A stretch of 64,000 nt of DNA from Portulaca oleracea (lineage: Eukaryota > Streptophyta > Magnoliopsida > Caryophyllales > Portulacaceae): positions 9,481,832-9,545,831 of the forward strand of contig CM055870.1 of assembly GCA_029582165.1 (NCBI GenBank), given 5' to 3'. Below the pieces are notes generated by a model, which ran no database searches, was not told the DNA's origin, and saw nothing but the letters and a program-made list of their open reading frames with translations. Position 1 is the first letter of the stretch; each line of letters opens with the position of its first letter. Shown one piece after another: positions 43,794 to 54,563 of the stretch. The position numbers were made by a program, and so were the translations under genes.

Positions 43794-45257
43794 TAAAAGT
43801 GAATTACACCTATGTCTTTACTGGTGTTAAAATTTAATTTCCATCTTGAGTTTCTCCTCATTCCAGGTATTGTTAACAATAGAAATTGAAATTCTGAAAC
43901 ACAAATACAGTGCAGGCGAGTTTTCACCAGCGCCTTAATGAACTTAACCTATTATTACTTCATCTAATGCGTTTTTGAACTTGACACAAACCCAGAAGGG
44001 GCCAACTAAACTGAAATGAACTCAACAACTCGCTGACTTGAGTGTGAACAGAATTGATGTTTGATTTGGAGGGCATTCAACTCGTGATAATGATCTTGTT
44101 TAGAGTAGGTAGAACGAAAAAAAAAAGGCATAATATTCTTTTTCCAAAAGAAAACTATGCAGAAAATATACAATAATGGCAGAATCTTTGTGAAATATGG
44201 AGGCAAGGGAAGAGAAGAAAGTTGGATTCCCAGATGGTGAAAAGGCTAAAAGAACCTACTAAAGCTAGAAATTGCATAAGTCTAAAAGAACAGTTTTTTT
44301 TTTTTTTTCTTGGTGCTGGTGGAAAGTGCGGGGAAGCATTGGACCATGTTAAGCAAAGAAGGTAGGAAGCGGGGGTTGTGCAAGAAAGGTGGAAGCCTCC
44401 TTTCTGATATTTGGTGAAAATCGCGTTGCACAAGTCGCAAGGATCATCGTCCCAGTTCAGACCCCCCCCCCCAAAAAAAAAAACAAAAAAAATAACAAAG
44501 AAAAGGGAAAAATGAATATTCCGTTGCTAAAACTCGAATGGTTCCTATCCTTTTAATCAGTTCATTCTAACCCAGTTGAAAAAGCAGTTTACTTATTTAG
44601 TGCTTTCACAGTCGTCAAGACGTCCCAACTGATCTAGGCGTAAGTAGAAGAAACTTGTCTATTCTTGAGAAAGATCCTTGAAATTACCTGAGGATAGGCT
44701 AGTAATGTGCCTATGCCAACCAGAAATGATTCCCCTAATGTTTTCTCTCATTAGGAACATGTGAAAGAATAAAGTGAATCTAAGCGTAATTTGACAATAA
44801 TAACACTCTTTTGCAATTTTCATAGCATATAGTGATTTCATACAGCAAGTGCACATAAACAACTTGTAAACAGTGTTAAGGTTTCTTCAAAACAGCACTT
44901 TTGATAAAGGACTATAAGATTGAACCAGGTCAACTGCATTAACTCCCAACTAATCCTACGTCTGGATTTCTTTTCCACACCATGCAGAAAGCACATATTC
45001 TGTTGGTGGTAGGTAAATTATAGTAGTTTTGAGAAAGATTTCCATAACTGTATTATTAAAACTTAAAAGCCATGCAAACCAGGAAGTTTATATTTTAGAT
45101 TTCTTCAAAAGTATCTGATTATTTGTTTATTGCGGCGGGAAAGATCCTACTTATATATGTATGCCTAATGGCTGTTTCTCTTCTTCAATCAGGGAAGACA
45201 TTTGTGTTTCGTTTGCAGGTTATAGTCACTTGGATATAGTTACAGTGTCCAACTCGA
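43794..45257. other. Intergenic DNA upstream of the first HIPP-like gene
   Basis: No gene is visible. A 16-T run near 44293 and an 11-C/12-A pair near 44462-44482 stand out. A TTATATATG box near 45151 is a possible TATA box for the gene starting at 45258. Confidence 0.45.
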
Positions 45258-45905
45258 ATGGCAAGAAAGGTACTAATTTCATGCGTGTTTTAATCATCAG
45301 TTTAGGGTGTTAAAAGAGTAACCGATCTTATGTTTGCTCGTCTTTATTTTGAATATATATGTGCATTATGCAGAGAACGGTTGTGAGAGTTGGCATTACC
45401 AACCAAAAGTGTCAAACAGAAATCATGACAGCTGTGGCGAAACTCGATGGTATGTATTGCTGTGTAAAAAGTATGTATAGTGTTGTATGTAAATGAAAAT
45501 GATAAAATGTCGCAATCTTAATGAGCTAGCTTGTTAGTGACAAAGAGACACTTGGCATTGGTTGATATATGAGCAGGAGTGGAGAAGATAGAGGTGGATC
45601 CAAGGAGGGGGACAGTGACAGTTGTGGGGGAGGTTGAGCCAGTTGCTATATTCAAGAAGCTGACAAAGATTGGCAAAACTCCAGAGATTGTAAGCGTTGG
45701 ACCGACATTGACATTGACATCGACATCGACATCGACATGTACGTGCAGCTTGTGCCACCGCCCTTATGTCAAGCAGCGATTTCCTCCTCCCTATCCCTCG
45801 CAACACCACCACATTCCGCATTCCTACTCCACACAATGTGAGGTCGTGGATTTGTCATACCCTGCTGCTGATTCTGGTGACACAGGACAGTGTTGTATCC
45901 TCTGA
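45258..45905 (+). CDS. HIPP-like HMA-domain protein with degenerate metal site
   Basis: Exons 45258-45269, 45374-45449 and 45577-45905 give 138 residues (417 bases, GT-AG introns). The N-terminal part is an HMA ferredoxin-like fold with VGITNQKCQTEIMTAVAKLD, ending EIVSVGP. The usual metal-binding pair C-x-x-C is reduced to a single Cys, because the sister gene at 52448 has TCQKC where this one has TNQKC. A Thr/Ser stretch encoded by a GACATY-like hexanucleotide repeat (45704-45738) follows. The last residues are CCIL, a CaaX-type prenylation motif favouring geranylgeranyl transfer, as in heavy-metal-associated isoprenylated plant proteins. Short exon 1 and all intron phases match the sister gene, so the two are duplicates. 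Function in metal handling or stress signalling at membranes is inferred only. Confidence 0.85.
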
Positions 45906-46526
45906 CATGATTTTGCTGTTCAACAATATCATAGGCAAGCAACCGGAACTGCATGTTTCGAATTGAGTGTGATCCATGATTCCTAACTGCAGCACTGTCG
46001 CTGTTTGTAAATAGAATTTTCGCCCGTTCAGGGATAGGTGAGGGCGCTAGCAATGCCCGAATATTGGTCATCTTATTCGTTACTTTACTAGCTAGGTAAG
46101 GGCTGAAATACGAGTCTCGGGCATGCTTGTTCGAAAAGGACATTGCATATAAGATGTATCATGCCATGGCCTGTATGTATGGATATGTGCGTTGTTATTA
46201 TAAAATTATATATTTAATTTTACGTCCCTTTACCATGGGCGGATTTCCATTGTAGTTGGGGTGATCGTGGCTATCCTAAGGCCGAGAAAAAGATTTAAAA
46301 TTTTATATAGTTTGAGATAAATGAAAATGAAAATGAAAATGTGACGGAATAAATAAATCTATGCACGTTTAAACTTATTTCGTGACATACACACATAACA
46401 ATCAGAAAATACAACACTTGCATCATGCATTTGACAATACAAAATATATAGTGAAAGACATGGGTATCAAGTAGTTTAACTTGAACTTGTATGCATGTTT
46501 GTTGTTTCCTGATTTATTTGTCGAAA
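45906..46526. other. 3' regions between converging genes
   Basis: The first HIPP-like gene and the secreted-protein gene converge here. The sequence includes an AATGAAAATGAAAATG repeat near 46318. No other gene is visible. Confidence 0.45.
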
Positions 46527-46790
46527 TCAAGGATCAGCATTTTCAACATCAACTTCAGCCTCTGCAACATTTTCGACATTGACGTCTACATCAGCATCTG
46601 CTGAGACAATCTTTTCCACAGTCACAAACTGTGATCGGTCGACTTCGAAAGACTGCTCTTGGAGCTGATCATGAGGATGCTCATTTGTCCCGAAGAATGA
46701 ACCGAAAATGCCCCTGCTCGCATTGGCAGCACTGGCCAGCACAAGAACGAACATTGCGACCAAAATCAACTGCTTGCTCAGACGGGCCAT
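46527..46790 (-). CDS. Small secreted acidic protein of unknown function
   Basis: An 87-residue frame on the minus strand. The first about 24 residues form a clear signal peptide: MARLSKQ, then LILVAMFVLVLASAANA, with a likely cut after ASA or ANA. The mature part begins SRGIFGSFFG and ends in an acidic tail with alternating Val (VDVNVENVAEAEVDVENAD). It has no Cys. I do not recognise the family. A TATA box (CTATATAA, + strand 46875-46882) lies about 85 bases upstream of the ATG, which supports a real gene. It lies between the two HIPP-like genes and points toward the first. It could be a phytocytokine-like or cell-wall peptide, but that is only a guess. Confidence 0.6.
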   Translation of the reverse strand: MARLSKQLILVAMFVLVLASAANASRGIFGSFFGTNEHPHDQLQEQSFEVDRSQFVTVEKIVSADADVDVNVENVAEAEVDVENADP

Positions 46791-46874
46791 GATCGTCGAT
46801 CTTCAAATTAAATGATTCCCAAAGCAACTGCCACAGATCGATATTGATGATTCATGAGCTTCTTCTTCGAGCCC

Positions 46875-46882
46875 TTATATAG
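46875..46882 (-). promoter_or_regulatory. TATA box of the small secreted-protein gene
   Basis: CTATATAA on the minus strand, about 85 bases before the ATG at 46790, in otherwise unremarkable sequence. Confidence 0.65.
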
Positions 46883-49227
46883 TAATTTGCCCCCAAGTTT
46901 CCAGCTACATGCATGATCATACATCTTGTATGATATATACCCTTCGTGCTTCGCATTTCATTCACAATCATTAAACTAAACAAAACAAAACGTATACAGA
47001 ATGACAGTTGAACTTATGCCATACTATATGATTATATATGTCTTGCTCTCATTCTTTTAGACGACTAACTAATTTATATCTCATCAATTTCTATAGGCGA
47101 CATATCCGGGATAATCTTGGTTATAATTATATTTTAGGTTTGATATGATGCACAGAAGCTTGTTATCTAACTCAATTAGAGGATTTGATTCCATCATATA
47201 TAGTGATGGTAGGTCCCTACAACAAGAAACTACTCACACCAGGTTAGCAATAATTATTCATTTGACTTGATGAGAGAGAATTGGTCATGGCTAGCTCAAG
47301 GCAAATTCTTGCTTAGAATGATAAATTATGATCGATATCATGTGTATCTCAACTAAAAGATTAAGCACGGCTCAAATTTGATTTGAGATGTCTTGCTTAG
47401 AAACTAGATTTTATGTATCTTAAATTACCCTTCACTAAATTGATATTTCTTATATATGATTTTTGACACTATTTTTTCATAGGAAGTATTAACTATCAAT
47501 TATAAGAGAAGCTTGGGATGCGTAGGCTGCGTCAATGAGTACAAATGATACTCTAATTGAATTAAGCCCTTCCGTTAAGCTTATTTGAGTTTGGATACAA
47601 CAAAAAGATTACAGAATATAAGTAGTTACAAAAACTAGATTTTGAATTTAAATAATGAGATAGGATAAGGGTAACAACATAACTAGCTTTGTCAAGATTC
47701 AATACAGGCAGGCATAGTATCATCCTTGACAATCCCCGAGCTACAATATCACTTGTTAGGACTCAAGCTGTGTTAGTAACACAAATCACAAATAAGGAAT
47801 TAATTAGGGAGGGTATTATTGAACACAAAAGTTTTTGGTTTAACATGGAAAGCTAAGGGGAAAAATTAAAAAACAAAACACTATTAGAGGATTACGATGT
47901 GCTTCAAAGATATTTTCAACCTCTATGTGATATAACGATGGACAACACCATATAATTAGCCTTGGCATCCACGGGCTTAAATAAGAGAGGCTAACAACAT
48001 ATCATATGACATAATCCAGAAACACTAAGGGAAAACCTTGTCACACACTCAACACCAGGCGACACCAGGGTATTCAACAATACGGTCTAATCGTTGCTGG
48101 CAATTTGAGTTTTTGGCTGCCTAACACGGTCATATCCACGGACACACCCTCTGACTCTTAACCGCAACATCGTTTCCTCATCTTTTATTAGGTTATTTCC
48201 CGCCCTAACTAAGAACCGACTCAATTTTTGGCCCATGAAGTGTGGGCTTGAGCCTTTGGGCTCTCGTGTCTTTGCAATAAATGGCCTTTGCCAAACTTTT
48301 CGGAAAAAAAATAAGAACTGACTCAATTTGGACTCCATACCATAACCCGAATACTCAATTGGCATTTTATCAAATTCTTCATATAATGTGAGTCCCTAGA
48401 GATTCTTTTTTTTTTCTTTTTTGATCAAAGAATTATTGGAAATTCAATGAATAACACGTCCTAAGAAGTCATGTTGACGTTGAACCATTCAAACTTGTGG
48501 TTGATGCATTAGTTTTGAGCTAACTTGGTGAATTGTTGTTGCACTTAACTCTACTAATTAAACCTCACAATACTAATAAATTTTTAACAGTTGACATAAT
48601 TATGATTAAGGATCTCAGTCACCCCTCTTTTCCTCACCGAGTTGCAGTTAATTAGTTAGCTAGGGTTTGTCTCATGCAATTGTCGCCCTTGTTTGTATCA
48701 TAGCATTCCATGGACGTTTCTTTTTTATCTTTTTTTTTTCTTAAGTAGGAATTAATGATGACAATTAAGGTTGGTCTACCAAAGTAATCCTCACCCTCAC
48801 CAACCATAATGACGAATAAACAAATCTAAGGAATTAAAAATGAAACTTTCATGGATATTTCCTTTTGCGTCTTCTCAGGAAAAACAAAGGAAAATTCCAT
48901 TAAATTACATGATGCGCTGATGTTAGCAATAGTACTCTATAATAATAATTTTTGGTGCGAATCTAATTTTCATGGGTAAGATTTCTTATACAGTTATACT
49001 AATGTTTTCTAGCGTTAAGGGTATGGAAAAATAATTTTGAGTCTTCCCTCGTCTTAGGTGTTAATTATGAGCGTGTAATTTCACGGTAAAAACTATAGCT
49101 TTTGGGTCTGAGTTGACTGAAAATGATCCCAGACAGCTTATTTTTATTTGATTGTTTTTACCTTTTTTATTTTTGGTTTGCTTATTTGGGATTATGTTGG
49201 TAATTGGGGGGTGGGTATGGATGGCAT
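46883..49227. other. Gene-free intergenic sequence
   Basis: No gene is visible. It contains the short retroposon listed at 48228, T-rich tracts (48404 and 48722-48740) and a stretch at 48990-49100 without features. Confidence 0.4.
48228..48311 (+). mobile_element. Short retroposon with poly(A) and target duplication
   Basis: TAAGAACCGACTCAATTT at 48210-48227 and TAAGAACTGACTCAATTT at 48312-48329 flank about 84 bases that end in an A run. The insert carries GGGCTTGAGCCTTTGGGCTC. It may be a SINE or a LINE 3' fragment. Confidence 0.7.
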
Positions 49228-50250
49228 AGCGGTGACAAAAAATCGGGTTCGGACAAAAATCCTCAAACCCGACCCCTATCGGAATTTACCCGAATTGAAC
49301 GAATTTGTCTAAACCTGGATTTGTCCGAATATAACCAAACCCGAATTTACACTAAATATATACATAATTCCAATATTTTGTCCGAATTCTAGTGTTCGGG
49401 CACCGTCCGAATTTGCCCGAACCCGAATCTGACAGAAAATTCGGACGTCCGAATTTCTTCCCCCAAACCCGAACCCGACCCGATTTTAGAATTGAACATG
49501 ACCGAATTGTCCGAATTTTAAATTCGGACAAAAAATTGATGTCCAAACCCGGTTTAATTCGGGTCGTACAAATTCGGGTATTCGGGTCGGACGGATTTTT
49601 GCCAGCGCTATATGGGCATGGTCCATACCCATGTTTTACCCAAAGATTATAAAACCCTACCCATGCCTCTTAATACCCACATGGATATTACCCACATGGG
49701 TATTCATGGGTATCCAACTTTTCAACTAACTATTCTTATTTTGTATTCTAACGTTTTAGATAATAAATTTATATTTAGAGCTCAAAATTCATATTTGAAC
49801 TTTTTTTTAATCTATCCTATCATATTATAAAATTTCAATTAAAATCGTTAAAATTGAATTTCAATTTAAAGTTTCAGTTAGTTTTTGCGGCAAAAATTAT
49901 CTATATATGTCGCGATAAATGTTATCGAATAAAAATAATTAGGAACTCAAAATTCATATTTGATCTTTTTTAATCAATACTATCGTATTACAAAGTTTCA
50001 TGTCTAACCGATAAAGTTGAATTTTGCCTTAAATTTCAGTATATAAACTCAATACAACTCGATATGCGTATAGTTAAAACATCAATGGGTATATGGATAA
50101 CCATGAATAATGGATACCCACACCAGATTATGGGTAATCCATACCCATCCTACCCATTACCCATCTCTAATGGGTTTTATCCACCCATTATGAGTGGGTA
50201 AGGGTGGATACCCAATATATGGGTATCAATTCACACCCCTATTTGGGATT
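49205..50250. mobile_element. TACCCAT-rich element surrounding a family B MITE
   Basis: Degenerate TACCCATATGGGTA-type motifs cluster at 49208-49228 and 49611-49715, and again at 50085-50240. The second MITE family B copy at 49228-49610 splits the left cluster. This could be one larger non-autonomous element, but its ends could not be defined. Confidence 0.4.
49228..49610 (+). mobile_element. MITE family B, copy 4
   Basis: AGCGGTGACAAAAAATCGGG opens and CGGATTTTTGCCAGCGCTA closes it. The interior has many TCGGAC, CCGAATT and AATTCGG motifs in both orientations, which gives spurious Arg/Pro/Ser-rich frames on both strands. Confidence 0.75.
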
Positions 50251-52447
50251 TTAATTTGGATTAGGTAAAGTAGGTTTGTTCCGAGGAGCGAAGATTGTTG
50301 GTTTTTCTGTTGGATATAGGCAGGGTCATGGACGGATCCCAAGCATAGTTATGACACGATAATTGGTAACATAAAAAAAATTAATAATTCAGTATAATTT
50401 GTTATAGAAATTATGAGTTTTATGTAAATTAAATGATATAATAGTGTATTGTTCACTCCTAATCAGAATACCTAAATCCACCGTTGACCGGAGTTGCTTC
50501 TTCTTCACAAATGTTGGATTCTGAACAAATAGAATGAGACGGAATCAAAGAAACATTAACATCGAATAGGGGGGAGGCGGACATGAATTTTAAGGTGGAT
50601 TGAGCTGGAATAGGGACTAGTAGAACTGTCAATTCGGGTGGATGGGCGGGTTTAGGATCGATCATATATCGGGTTTGGGTAAATATGAGTTTGGTCTATT
50701 TCACTAATTTCATATTCTGACAAATACGGGTGGTGTATTGCGGTTTTGGATAAACCCAACGGATTATGACTACGATCTTCTTCCGCTATTTCTTTAATTA
50801 AAAAAAATTGTCTCTAAATACTATTTTTTGTACAACATACATAATAAAATACGATTATCTTCTAGTAACGATAGATTATTGTAAATGTTTTAACTTAAAT
50901 TAGAGAAATAACATATGAATGAGTTGCGCTTATAGTTTCAATTCCAAAGAAAAGTCACAAATTTTAATAGATTTGAATTTAAAAACTAAAATTTTCGGGG
51001 CAAATGGACATGTCGGGTTTGACCCGCTAATTTGGGGGTTTTTTGGTTCGGTTTATTTCGGGCTCGGGTAAAGAAAAACAAGCTCTGAACCTTTCCGGAC
51101 GGTTATCGGATCAGGTCAACAATTGACGGGTCCAGGGACTAGAGATCAAGATGACATTAGAAGATGGTGGAGTTGTTAAAACCAAAGGTGACAAAAAGGG
51201 AAATAGAAAAGGGGGAAAAAAAGCTCAATAAGGAAATCCAATAAAAAAAAGTTGTAAGTGGTATTTATGTCAAGTAGGGTCCAAAAATATAATCCCTTTA
51301 CCATTTTATCTGTCACTTATTAAATATTTCACAATCTCAAATATTTTTCTTTGATCAACGGTCACATAACAATTTATCAAAAAAATTATAACAGTATATC
51401 CTTATTACAAACTTTTCCTTACGAATCCAACGACAATATTTTATTGGTATACAACATTGTAAAAAATTGTTGATCATGATTTTTAGAATCTGACTAATGC
51501 ATAAATCGAGGTGACAGATGCGACAGTATTTTATTGGTATTAATACAATTTTGTAAACATTGTAAAAAATTGTTGATCATGATTTTCAGAATCTGACTAA
51601 TGCATAAATCAAGCTGACAGATGAAGCGGGTAGGAGGAAATAGTTTTTCAAACAGCATGGTCAGATTTGTAACTATCCCTAACTTGGAGGAGCATAGATG
51701 TATGGTTATAGCAAACCATGATCATGCATAGTATAACCTTAGAACCATGTATGGCTATAGCAAATTTGTTTGGAAGTTAACAAGTGTCTAGTTGATTCAG
51801 TATAGTATTCTGCCATGCAGAGTGCAGACAATATTCAGTTTCTTGTGTGCCTTGGGAAACCTGTTGGAATTGATGGAATCTCATATTCAGTCAAATGCAG
51901 CCTTGGCTTACTTCTCTTGAACCTGCCCAATTTGCAAGATTAAAGAAACAACAACATGGATGTACATGTACTCAAACCCTATATAATACACCAACTCTTT
52001 CCACATCAGCACATTTGAGACAAATTAGATTTCCTGGCCCAGATCCTGATGTGGATTACATATATGCAATATGCCCCTGTCATTTTCTCCTAACTGCTTC
52101 CATTGAGCAGACTTGTATGTGGGGAGGATCAAGACCAGGTCAATTCTTACTTTTTTAACTGATATTACCATGCTGGAGCTTGATTATCTATTGGATCAAA
52201 CCAAAGTAAAGTATTAAGGATATATAATTGTGATATAATCTTGTCACAAGTCAACTAATTAAGTCGCCGAGCTCGTAATTTAATATGTAACTAAGTACTT
52301 GCTCATTTGCCTTGCTAGTTGTCAAGGGAAGGGAAAGTCCTATAAGTAAGATGATAGGTTTCCTGATATCTTAAGGAAACAAAGAGTGTGCTCTGAATCT
52401 GATTGATCGTACTTGTATTTTTCTTCGCTTTCATTCAGGATCCTGCC
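50251..52447. other. Gene-free region upstream of the second HIPP-like gene
   Basis: No gene is visible. GGGTTTGGGT/CGGGTC motifs at 50630-51130 look like another decayed element. A duplication at 51425-51622 is listed separately. Confidence 0.4.
51425..51622 (+). repeat. Imperfect tandem duplication, about 93 bp
   Basis: TTGTTGATCATGATTTT and GAATCTGACTAATGCATAAA occur in two successive units at about 51467-51515 and 51565-51622, each preceded by GACARTATTTTATTGGTAT and followed by GACAGATG. It lies in a stretch with CTGTCA ends like degenerate Stowaway material. Confidence 0.7.
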
Positions 52448-54084
52448 ATGGGCAAGAAGGTTTGCATGATGAATTTGAATTTGAATTTGTTAAACTGTTC
52501 TGTAATAAAGATATTGTGTGTTTACTGATCATCTTTGGTTGATTAACTGTGATAAATATGTGCAGAAAACGGTTCTGAAAGTCCCCATTACTTGCCAAAA
52601 GTGTCAGACCGATATTATGAAGGCCGTGGCAAAAATCAGTGGTATGTCATAGGGTTTTCCTTAATCTGTAACTTCTATAAGTACAACAGGAATGTATTAT
52701 GTATGGCCTCACTAGTAATATGCATGCAGGGGAACCTGCAATATGTGAATATGCTCACATATATACATGTCTCCTAGATTTAACTCATTTAAGTCTAAAA
52801 ATCTTGGCCTATTAATAAATGATTTTTTTTACATGCACACACCTTGAGGTTTGGTGGAATTATGCGGTTACCATATTGTTTGTCATTTGAAGACCCTCTT
52901 CTTTGGTTAGGTTATTTTCAGGTTTGGATGAATAAGTTATGATAAGTTTGAATATTTAAAATAAGTTATGATGTTTTTTTGAAGAATTGTATTTTGAAAG
53001 TGGATTTTTTTTGAAGAATTGTGTTAGGTTTGAATAAGTTTGGATAAATTTAGATGAGTTAGGAGAATTATATCCAACCTAACCAAACAACAAAACATAA
53101 CTTTCTTACCCCTCAACTTTATTACTAAATAGATTGGAATGATTTAATTTTAGATTAACCAATCTTTTTGTTTTACATTGGAATTACTGTAATCCAAAAA
53201 CAGATTTATAAAATACGATTTTGACCCGAAATTAGCAAGAGGCTCAATAAAGTTAACTTTTTTTTTTGAGCGCAATAAAGTTAACTTAAAACACATTGGT
53301 AGGGACATTTTAATGTATTTAAGTATCAAAAACCACAAATGGATGGGTAACTTTAGGAGGGTAAAAATATAACCAAACTCACCCAAATTTATTGTAATTT
53401 ACCTAAACTTACCAAAATTTACCATCAAATTAAAAATATACCAATTTTAATTTTAATAAATTTGGGTAACTTTTAATACATTTTTTTTCCCCAAAATTTA
53501 CCTTTATTTACCAAAAGTTAATAAAATTTAACTTTTACTCAACATCCATTTACCCAGAAATTTTACAGGTAGCATGCATAGGTAAAGGATATGAAAATTA
53601 AATTGCAAACGATAAAGGTAACTTTATAATTACACCTAACCTGACGAGATATGCATGTAACTGTAACTGATCCCAGATAGTCAAACTGTAACTGAAACTG
53701 AAACATACATATATCAATCAGTGTTGATACCAACAGAGGCATATAATATACTGGTAGCTAATATTATGTGCAACAATTGATGGATGAGCAGGAATAGAGA
53801 AGATGGAAGTGGACGCAACCAAAGGGACACTGACCATAATAGGAGAAGTAGAGCCAGTTCCCATATTCAAAAAGCTGAAAAAAATTGGTAAAACTCCAGA
53901 AATAGTGAGTGTTGGACCTCCCAAGCCACAGCCACAGCAACATGTGGTTAAATGCGATCAATGGTGCACTTGCAACCTCTGTCGTCCCTATGCACCATTT
54001 ACTCCAGCCCATTATGCTTATGTTCCTGCTTACTACCCTCCTCCTTACGAGCCTGACACTCAATCTGGCTGTTCCATCATGTGA
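52448..54084 (+). CDS. HIPP-like HMA-domain protein with intact C-x-x-C
   Basis: Exons 52448-52459, 52566-52641 and 53792-54084 give 126 residues (381 bases). It begins MGKK, then KTVLKVPITCQKCQTDIMKA with the metal-binding Cys pair C-Q-K-C, and ends its HMA domain with KIGKTPEIVSVGPP. A Pro/Gln, Cys/His and Tyr/Pro-rich tail follows (CDQWCTCNLCRP, YAYVPAYYPPPY). It closes with CSIM, a CaaX farnesylation-type box. A 12-base first exon and the same 76-base second exon make it the clear sister of the gene at 45258. Intron 2 is 1150 bases and AT-rich. The role in metal binding at membranes is inferred from the family. Confidence 0.9.
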
Positions 54085-54411
54085 TTTTAACCATCGGATT
54101 CACGAGTTTAAGTTGTTTGCAACAAAACCATGATTCAGACTCATGGTTATGGTTAATGTAGAGATTGCAATGATCTAATTCTACCTTCCTGAATTACTCA
54201 GACTTGTAACTTGTAACTTGTACATTATATTGTCAGTGTATAGGTATCCAAATCCATGGTTCTTACTCAAGATGAAGCTAATTAAGGCCTCAATTGTAAT
54301 CTGTAACTGTAAAAGTGGCTAGCTTCATCAATCAGGCCCAAATTATGTGTTACAGTGTACGTTGTATCCTTGTTTCTCTCAACTCTTCACTCTCTTGTAC
54401 ATACTGCAATT
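54085..54411. other. 3' region of the second HIPP-like gene
   Basis: Probable 3' UTR followed by AT-rich DNA. No feature. Confidence 0.4.
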
Positions 54412-54563
54412 TATTACAAGCTTCTGGAGCACGTGCTTTGAATATGATTATTGTTCACTCTCAATATTATAATTGTTCACTTATATCTAGCCATTGTTAA
54501 CTTTCAATAACACCATTGTTCACTCATACTTACCCGGAGCACATGCTCTATGTGCACGCAATA
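54412..54563. mobile_element. MITE family E, copy 2
   Basis: TTCTGGAGCACGTGCT opens and CCGGAGCACATGCTC closes it. The interior again repeats TTGTTCACT. It is shorter and more diverged than the copy at 43157. Confidence 0.6.

Noticed and set aside
44006..44862. Minus-strand frames of 66-92 codons
   Set aside because: Low-complexity Phe/Ser/Cys-rich composition without a domain; probably chance in AT-rich DNA.
49204..49652. Arg/Pro-rich frames on both strands
   Set aside because: They arise from the family B MITE repeats.
51895..52158. 87-codon + strand frame near the second HIPP-like gene
   Set aside because: No known domain, no supporting splice signals and no conserved motif; it is likely a chance frame.
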